Assembly: GCA_016218705.1 (NCBI GenBank)
Contig: JACRDC010000013.1
Location: 1-37,034, forward strand
Direction: 5' to 3'
Length of the DNA stretch: 37,034 bases
Source of the DNA: Desulfarculus sp.
GTDB lineage: Bacteria > Desulfobacterota > Desulfarculia > Desulfarculales > Desulfarculaceae
How positions within the stretch are numbered: position 1 is the first letter of the stretch; every line of letters starts with the position of its first letter. The notes beneath the pieces are model-generated. The model was not told the origin of the DNA and did no database searches. It saw only the letters and a list, made by a program, of their open reading frames with translations. Positions 32,038 through 37,034 of the stretch are shown here, one piece after another. Position numbers and translations under genes: made by a program.

Positions 32038-32609
32038 TGGCCAAGCGCTACGTGCTCCTGGACCGCGACGGCACCATCATGGCCGACCGCCACTACCTGA
32101 GCGACCCGGCCGGCGTGGAGCTGCTGCCCGGGGCGGCGGCGGGCCTCAAGGCCATGCGGCGCCTGGGGCTGGGCCTGTTGATGGTCAGCAACCAGTCTGG
32201 CCTGGGCCGGGGCTATTTCAGCGAGGAAGACCTGTGGGCGGTGCACCAGCGCCTGCGCCAGCTCTTGGCCGCCGAGGGCCTGCACCTGGACGGGGCCTAT
32301 TATTGCCCCCACGCCCCAGAGGAAGGCTGCGCCTGCCGCAAGCCGGCCCCGGGGCTGGTTGAGCAGGCGGCGGCGGAGCACGGCTTCGACCCCAGCCAGT
32401 GCTTTGTCATCGGCGACAAGCGGGCCGACGTGGAGATGGGCCGGGCCGTGGGGGCGGTGAGCATGCTGGTGCGCACCGGCCAGGGGCGCCAGCAGGAGCT
32501 GCTGCCCGGGCCGGCCCCCCACCACGTGGTGGACAGCCTGGAGCAGGCGGCCCAGGTCATCGCGCGCCTGCTGGATGACGCTCCCCCGCCCCGGCGGAGC
32601 GGCCCATGA
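32037..32609 (+). CDS. gmhB: D,D-heptose 1,7-bisphosphate 7-phosphatase (GmhB family)
   Basis: A HAD-superfamily phosphatase of 190 aa. The nucleophile motif 'LLDRDGT' (D9, D11), 'NQSG' and 'GDKRAD' (D127, D131) are intact. The zinc loop C90-x-H92...C98-x-C100 followed by 'RKP' is specific to the GmhB branch. GmhB makes heptose-1-phosphate for ADP- or GDP-heptose. The frame runs further upstream, but the ATG that overlaps the neuD stop by 1 nt starts exactly at the domain. Its presence in a nonulosonate-type cluster suggests a heptose in the same glycan, or simple co-location. Confidence 0.88.
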   Translation: MAKRYVLLDRDGTIMADRHYLSDPAGVELLPGAAAGLKAMRRLGLGLLMVSNQSGLGRGYFSEEDLWAVHQRLRQLLAAEGLHLDGAYYCPHAPEEGCACRKPAPGLVEQAAAEHGFDPSQCFVIGDKRADVEMGRAVGAVSMLVRTGQGRQQELLPGPAPHHVVDSLEQAAQVIARLLDDAPPPRRSGP

Positions 32610-34384
32610 AACCCGCCCGCCACCGGCCAGGGCCGGACCAGGCCATTACCCAGGCGGCCCCGCCCCCGGGCGCGGCCAGCCCCCTGCTGGCCGCCGCCCT
32701 GCTGGCGGGCATGGTGGCCCTGGCCGCCGCCCTGGCCCTGCCCCTGTTCCTCGGGAACCCCAACCTGGGCTCCGACTCCCTGCGCTGCCTACTGCCCATG
32801 CACAACTTCATGGCGGGCCAAGGCTACACCATCTCCGGCGCCGCCCACCTCACCTACCCGCCGGGCTTCGGCATCCTGGCCTACCTGGTCTTCCTGCTGG
32901 CGCGCGACATCGAGATGTCGGGCATGATCGTCAACCTGGCCTCCTACCTTTTGCTGACGCCCCTGCTCTATCTCTGCGGCCGCCAGGCCTTTGGCCGCGC
33001 CGCCGGGCTCCTGGCCGCCTTCTGGGCGGCCACGGGTCCCTACTACCTCAAGTACTCCTGGGTCAACTTCACCGACCTGCCCTTCGCGGTCTTTCTGCTG
33101 CTCAGCTTTTATCTATGCCTACGCCTGCTGGAGGGCGGGGCCGCGCCCTGGCGGGGCCTGCTCCTGGGCCTGGGCCTGGGCTATGCCTACCTGGTGCGGC
33201 CCGAGGGCTTCCAGATCGCTGGGCTGGTGATGGCCGGCCTGGGGCTGTTGGCTCTCTTGGCCTGGCGGGGTCACCCCTGGGCGCCGCCGGCCTGGCCTAG
33301 GGCTCCCCGGGTCCTCTTGGCGCCGCTGTGGGTGGGACTGGCCTTCATGCTGCTGGCCGGCCCCTATCTGCTCTTTCTGCACGAGCACACCGGCCGCTGG
33401 ACCATCTCCACCAAGTTCCGCCAGACGCTCATCGTCTACGGCGAGGGCGTGGTGGATGGCTTCGACACCCGGGCCATGGAGCGCCGCGAGGCCTCGCCGC
33501 TGTTGAACGAGGCCGTGCCCTTGAGCATGCCCGGCTACATCCGCCAGCAGGGCTGGAAGTTTCCCCTGCGGGTCTGGCGCAACCTGCTGGACGAGGCCCG
33601 GCTGCTCGTCAAGATGGCCTACCCCGCCCTGCCGCCGGCCCTGGTCCTGGGTCTGTGGGCCTTGGTCCGCCGGCGCCGCGGCCAACCAAAACAGACGGCC
33701 GCGGACCCCTGGCCCGCCCCCCGGGGGCTCTACCTGGCCGGGGCCATGCTGGTCTTCGTCAGCCCCCTGGCCGGGCTCTTGATCTTTTACATCAACGACC
33801 GCTTCCTCCTGGGCTACTCGCTCTTCGGCCTGCTCCTCTTGGCTGGTCTCAACGCCTGGCTGCTGCGGCGCCTGCTGCCGCCGGACCGGCAGATGCTGGG
33901 CCTGGGTCTGGTGGCCCTGGCCGGGCTGCTCAGTGTCAGCGGCCTGGGCCAGGCCCTGTGGCCGGGCCTGCCCCGCCCGCTGCGGCCGCCCCTGGCGCTG
34001 ACCGAGGTCCTGGCCGAGCGCCACGCCAACGCCGGGGTGCGCGCCGCCGGGTTGTGGCTGAACCGCCAGGGGATGGGCGGGGGCAACTTCGTGGTGGCCG
34101 GGGTCAAAAAACTGGAGACCTTCATCTTCTACGCCAAGGGCCAGGACCCCAACGTGGGCCTGCCCCTGGCGACCCTCCAGGCCTCCCACACCCTGGAGGA
34201 GGTGGCGGCCATGCTCAAGGAAGGCCGGGCCGATTTCCTGATGTTGGACCAGCACTACGTGCACAGCTACCCCGCCCTGCGGCGGCTGTGGCAAGACCCC
34301 GGCCTGGCCGATGGCCTGGGGATCAAGCTGTGGCACGCCGACCCCGGGGGGCGCTTCATGCTCTTCAAGGCGGCGGGGCGCTAG
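32606..34384 (+). CDS. GT-C-like polytopic membrane glycosyltransferase (GT39/ArnT-like)
   Basis: A 592-aa integral membrane protein with about ten hydrophobic segments from residue 25 to about 450, followed by a soluble C-terminal region of about 130 aa. The first periplasmic loop contains an acidic motif (D57 in 'LGSDSLRCL') and 'YPPGFG', as in lipid-linked-sugar-dependent GT-C enzymes of the PMT/ArnT type. The donor is probably a polyprenyl-phosphate sugar; the acceptor is unknown. The ATG overlaps the gmhB stop by 4 nt. It could be the transferase that uses sugars made by the preceding genes, but CMP- and UDP-sugars are not direct GT-C donors. Confidence 0.65.
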   Translation: MKPARHRPGPDQAITQAAPPPGAASPLLAAALLAGMVALAAALALPLFLGNPNLGSDSLRCLLPMHNFMAGQGYTISGAAHLTYPPGFGILAYLVFLLARDIEMSGMIVNLASYLLLTPLLYLCGRQAFGRAAGLLAAFWAATGPYYLKYSWVNFTDLPFAVFLLLSFYLCLRLLEGGAAPWRGLLLGLGLGYAYLVRPEGFQIAGLVMAGLGLLALLAWRGHPWAPPAWPRAPRVLLAPLWVGLAFMLLAGPYLLFLHEHTGRWTISTKFRQTLIVYGEGVVDGFDTRAMERREASPLLNEAVPLSMPGYIRQQGWKFPLRVWRNLLDEARLLVKMAYPALPPALVLGLWALVRRRRGQPKQTAADPWPAPRGLYLAGAMLVFVSPLAGLLIFYINDRFLLGYSLFGLLLLAGLNAWLLRRLLPPDRQMLGLGLVALAGLLSVSGLGQALWPGLPRPLRPPLALTEVLAERHANAGVRAAGLWLNRQGMGGGNFVVAGVKKLETFIFYAKGQDPNVGLPLATLQASHTLEEVAAMLKEGRADFLMLDQHYVHSYPALRRLWQDPGLADGLGIKLWHADPGGRFMLFKAAGR

Positions 34385-34404
34385 AAGCGGGCGATTTCTG
34401 TTTT

Positions 34405-34438
34405 AATGTAGGGGCGGGGGAACCCCCTCCCCTGCATT
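34405..34438 (+). repeat. Single copy of the GTAGGGGCGGGG palindromic repeat after the sugar operon
   Basis: AATGTAGGGG (405-414 of this kilobase) pairs with CCCCTGCATT (one G-T pair), with an inner GGGGG/CCCCC stem and one mismatch. It begins 21 bp after the glycosyltransferase stop and shares AATGTAGGGGCGGGGG with the repeats at 210-298. No T-tract follows, so any terminator role is weak. Confidence 0.65.
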
Positions 34439-34501
34439 GAGATCGCGCCAGCCAACTGCTTCTTGGCTTCCGGGTGGCGGGGCGCGAGGGGCGATCCGTG
34501 A

Positions 34502-34551
34502 TATAAAGGCAGGACCGGCGGGGATGCACTCCGTCCCCGCCGCCGCCGGTC
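34502..34551 (+). promoter_or_regulatory. Candidate -10 and structured leader of ruvB
   Basis: TATAAA (34502-34507) is a possible -10, with no good -35. A hairpin follows: GACCGGC (34513-34519) with GCCGGTC (34545-34551) and GGGGA (34520-34524) with TCCCC (34534-34538), leaving a 6-nt bulge. If the -10 is right the mRNA would begin at the hairpin. The rest of the 213-bp gap holds the repeat at 34405-34438 and nothing else I recognise. Confidence 0.3.
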
Positions 34552-34597
34552 AGGCGTGGGAGAACTAGTTGAGGCCAGGCGTGACGAAAGGCAGGGC

Positions 34598-35635
34598 ATG
34601 ACCCCCCACGACGATCCCCTCTCCTGCCGCCTGGTGGACGGCGGCCCCTGCGCCGAGGACCAGGTGCTGGACAGCTTAAGGCCCCTGCGCCTGGCCGACT
34701 ATGTGGGCCAGGAGGAGGCCAAGGCCAACCTGAGCGTCTTCATCGCCGCCGCCCGCCAGCGGGGCGAGGCCCTGGACCACGTGCTCCTGCACGGCCACCC
34801 CGGCCTGGGCAAGACCACCCTGGCCCACATCCTGGCGGCCGAGCTGGGGGTGGGCATCACCGCCACCAGCGGCCCGGTGCTGGAGCGCCCCGGCGACCTG
34901 GCCGCCATCCTGACCAATTTGCAGCCCCGCGACGTGCTCTTCGTGGACGAGATACACCGTCTCAACCATGTGGTGGAGGAGGTGCTCTACCCGGCCATGG
35001 AGGACTTCCACCTGGACCTCATCATCGGCCAGGGACCCAGCGCCCGCACGGTCAAGCTGGACCTGGCCCCCTTTACCCTGGTGGGGGCCACCACCAGGGC
35101 CGGGCTCATCACCCCGCCCTTGCGCGACCGCTTCGGGGTGCAGGTGCGGGTGGACTTCTACACCCCCCAGGAGCTGGCCCTCATCGTGAATCGCTCGGCG
35201 CGTATCCTGGGCCTGGACATGGACCCGGAGGGCGCCCTGGAGATCGCCCGGCGCTCGCGGGCCACCCCGCGCATCGCCAACCGCCTGCTTAAACGGGTGC
35301 GCGACTTCGCCCAGGTGGAGGCAGACGGCCGGGTCAGCCGGGAGCTGGCCGACTACGCCCTGGGGCGTCTGGGGGTGGACAACTCGGGGCTGGACCGCCT
35401 GGACCGCGAGCTGCTCTCCACCATCATCCAGAAGTTCGACGGCGGGCCGGTGGGCCTGAGCAACCTGTCGGCCGCCGTGGGCGAGGAGGCCCAGACCCTG
35501 GAGGAGGTCTACGAGCCCTACCTGATCCAGCAGGGCTTCCTCAAGCGCACCCCCCAGGGCCGGGTGGCCACGGCCCGGGCCTACGAGCACCTGGGGCTCA
35601 AACCCAGCCGGGGGGCGCAGGACCGGCTGTTTTAG
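34598..35635 (+). CDS. ruvB: Holliday junction branch-migration helicase RuvB
   Basis: An AAA+ motor that, with RuvA, drives branch migration of Holliday junctions in recombinational repair. Walker A 'GHPGLGKTT' (66-74), Walker B '[10 protein letters not shown]' (113-122), sensor 1 'GATTRAG', the arginine-finger region 'LRDRFG', and the C-terminal winged helix ('[20 protein letters not shown]') are all present. I start at the ATG at 34598, giving 345 aa, the family length; the frame is open 14 codons further up. ruvA and ruvC are not adjacent in this window. Its leader shares GACGAAAGGC and GGGCATG with that of the sugar operon. Confidence 0.98.
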   Translation: MTPHDDPLSCRLVDGGPCAEDQVLDSLRPLRLADYVGQEEAKANLSVFIAAARQRGEALDHVLLHGHPGLGKTTLAHILAAELGVGITATSGPVLERPGDLAAILTNLQPRDVLFVDEIHRLNHVVEEVLYPAMEDFHLDLIIGQGPSARTVKLDLAPFTLVGATTRAGLITPPLRDRFGVQVRVDFYTPQELALIVNRSARILGLDMDPEGALEIARRSRATPRIANRLLKRVRDFAQVEADGRVSRELADYALGRLGVDNSGLDRLDRELLSTIIQKFDGGPVGLSNLSAAVGEEAQTLEEVYEPYLIQQGFLKRTPQGRVATARAYEHLGLKPSRGAQDRLF

Positions 35636-35732
35636 AATTTCGCCCCCCCACGTGCCCCTTGCCCGCCCCCATCCAGGCGTAATAGCCTTGTGGAAGACGT
35701 TATTTTGGTAGCCGCGCCAGCCGGAGGGCCCC

Positions 35733-36896
35733 GTGACCATCCGCCGCCGCCTCAAGAAGGCGCCCCGCCGCCAGGGTCCCTACCGGGCCTCGCCAGCCTC
35801 CCGCGCCCTGTTCCAGAACGTCATCGAGGCCATGAGCGACGGCATGATGATTATTGACCGCCAGGGCCACATAAGCGTGGTCAACCAGGCCCTGGGCCGG
35901 ATGCTGGGCCTGGAGCCCCAGGCCATGTTGGGGCGGGGCTGGGCCGAGTTGTTCTTTGATGGGCGCGGCGAAAACGACGCCTTCAACGACGTGGTGCTGG
36001 AGGGGGTCCAGCAACAGGCCTGCCACCAAAACTGCCAGGTGACCTATCACCCGCCCCAAGGCCCGCCCCGGGAGCTTATCGTCACCACCGACCTGCTGCT
36101 GGACCAGACCAGCCAGGACCGCGTGGTCATGGGCATGCTGGCCGTGTTCAAGGACGTCACCGAGATCAAGGCCCTGCACCGCCGCGAGCAGGAGCTTATG
36201 CAGAAGAGCCAGCGCCTGTACCAGGAGAAGCTGGAGGGGCTGGGCCGCCTGGCCCTGGCCGTGGCCCACGAGATCAGGAACCCGGTGATGAGCATCGGGG
36301 GCCTCAGCCTGCGCTTGTTGGGCCAATGCGGCCCGGAGGGGCGGCAGTCCCAGTACCTTGAGCGCATCATTTCCAGCAGCCGCCGCCTGGAGCATATCGT
36401 GGCCCAGGTCAGCGACTACGCCGACCTGCCCACGCCCCGGCCGGCGCCCCTGGAGCTCTTGCCCTGGCTAATGGGCCTGGCCGGGCACTACCGCGGCCGC
36501 GCCCAGGAGCAGGGGGTGCGGCTGGTTGGCCCCCAGGCCACGGCCGGGCTGGAGGGGCTCAAGGCCCCGGCCGACCCCAAGCTGCTGGGCCGGCTCATGG
36601 CGGCGCTGCTGGAGAACGCCCTGGAGGCCATGCCCCAGGGCGGCGAGCTGCGGCTGGACCTGACCCGGCGGGCCGGCCCGGGCCGGGCCGTGATAAGCGT
36701 CTCCGACACGGGCCGGGGCGTTGATCCCGGCGACCTGCCCTATATCTTCGACCCCTTCTTCACCACCAAGGCCGCCGGGGTGGGCATGGGCCTGGCCATG
36801 GCCAAGCGCATCGCCGAGGACCACGACGCCGTGCTGGCCGTGGACAGCGCGCCGGGCCAGGGCGCCACCTTTAGCCTGAGCCTGCCCTTGGAGTAA
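35733..36896 (+). CDS. Soluble PAS-domain sensor histidine kinase
   Basis: A 387-aa cytoplasmic kinase without membrane segments. A PAS domain (about 24-145) starts 'IEAMSDGMMIIDRQGHISVV' and is followed by a short coiled-coil linker. The HisKA H-box 'VAHEIRNPVMSIGG' carries the phospho-acceptor H179. The ATPase domain has N-box N295 ('LLENALEAMPQGG'), G1 'DTGRGVDPGD', F-box 'FDPFFTTK' and G2 'GVGMGLAMAK'. The GTG start has a GGAGG site. The layout resembles NtrB/AtoS/FleS-type kinases that act on sigma-54 activators, so it could govern the flagellar promoters here; no response regulator adjoins it in the window. The 97 bp upstream hold no clear promoter. Its stop codon runs into the right-end repeat. 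Confidence 0.9.
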   Translation: MTIRRRLKKAPRRQGPYRASPASRALFQNVIEAMSDGMMIIDRQGHISVVNQALGRMLGLEPQAMLGRGWAELFFDGRGENDAFNDVVLEGVQQQACHQNCQVTYHPPQGPPRELIVTTDLLLDQTSQDRVVMGMLAVFKDVTEIKALHRREQELMQKSQRLYQEKLEGLGRLALAVAHEIRNPVMSIGGLSLRLLGQCGPEGRQSQYLERIISSSRRLEHIVAQVSDYADLPTPRPAPLELLPWLMGLAGHYRGRAQEQGVRLVGPQATAGLEGLKAPADPKLLGRLMAALLENALEAMPQGGELRLDLTRRAGPGRAVISVSDTGRGVDPGDLPYIFDPFFTTKAAGVGMGLAMAKRIAEDHDAVLAVDSAPGQGATFSLSLPLE

Positions 36897-37034
36897 TACC
36901 AAGTTGCGATCAAACGAATAGTTTGATCGCAAGTTGGTATGCGGGCCAAGAACCACCCCAAAAAAGCCGCGCTTTTTTGGGGACCCCGGTGGATGGCCCG
37001 CCGGGCGCGAAAGCGCCCGGGAGGCCGGGCAAAA
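36896..37034 (-). repeat. Right copy of the ~140-bp three-hairpin element
   Basis: In reverse complement this matches the left end of the window. Hairpin C (36896-36940) has a 20-bp stem with one mismatch. Hairpin B (36956-36982) has a perfect 12-bp stem with arm CCCCAAAAAAGC, enclosed by an 8-bp stem (36941-36948 with 36994-37001). Hairpin A (37001-37020) has 8 bp. It starts within the TAA of the histidine kinase gene, so the element abuts that gene without spacing and could act as its transcript end. Confidence 0.85.

Noticed and set aside
1-37034. Whole window as a composite transposon
   Set aside because: No transposase, integrase or target-site duplication is visible, and the contents are core motility and repair genes; kept only as an alternative in the findings.
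1-37034. CRISPR arrays, tRNA or rRNA genes
   Set aside because: No regularly spaced direct repeats, tRNA cloverleaf sequence or rRNA-like sequence was noticed by eye.

Overview
The window is a compact, GC-rich flagellar supercluster. A continuous minus-strand block runs from fliK (about 29.1 kb) down to fliW (0.34 kb), and a short divergent plus-strand block holds surface-sugar, ruvB and sensor-kinase genes. The gene content suggests a motile bacterium of the Deltaproteobacteria/Desulfobacterota type: sigma-54 promoters ahead of flagellar operons, FlhF/FlhG, a csrA-fliW pair, fliA in the flhA-flhF-flhG-fliA-cheY order, and P- and L-ring genes that imply an outer membrane. FlhF and FlhG suggest polar flagella. 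The lineage is an inference from gene order and composition.

Minus strand, in transcription order. (1) fliK-flgD-flgE (hook length control, hook cap, hook), with a sigma-54 promoter right at fliK. (2) fliL-fliM-fliN-fliO-fliP-fliQ-fliR-flhB-flhA-flhF-flhG-fliA-cheY-fliL-(107-aa protein)-(SwrB-like protein): switch, export gate, placement GTPase/ATPase, sigma-28 and CheY. Its control region is textbook-like: a FleQ-box-like palindrome, then an IHF consensus, then a perfect -24/-12 promoter. (3) flgF-flgG-flgA-flgH-flgI-flgJ-flgN-flgK-flgL-csrA-fliW: rod, rings, rod-linked peptidoglycan hydrolase, hook-filament junction and the CsrA/FliW flagellin switch. Not in the window are flgB, flgC, fliE-J, motAB, flagellin, fliD, fliS and flgM.

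Plus strand. Five tightly coupled genes (CMP-sugar synthetase, NeuC-type epimerase, NeuD-type acetyltransferase, GmhB phosphatase, GT-C-like membrane protein) make an activated-sugar module that could serve flagellin or surface glycosylation. Then come ruvB and a soluble PAS histidine kinase.

Both ends of the window are formed by one approximately 140-bp structured element in inverted orientation, with three hairpins each. One stem differs between the copies at three base pairs, and all three changes are compensated. The simplest reading is a multicopy dispersed element at which the assembly broke. The covariation shows that the hairpin itself is preserved. Several other palindromic repeats occupy the intergenic gaps. 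No transposase, CRISPR array, tRNA or rRNA was seen. The most unusual protein features are a FlgJ carrying an M23 peptidase domain, oversized FlgL and FlgE with inserted domains, two FliL paralogues and a SwrB-like small protein.
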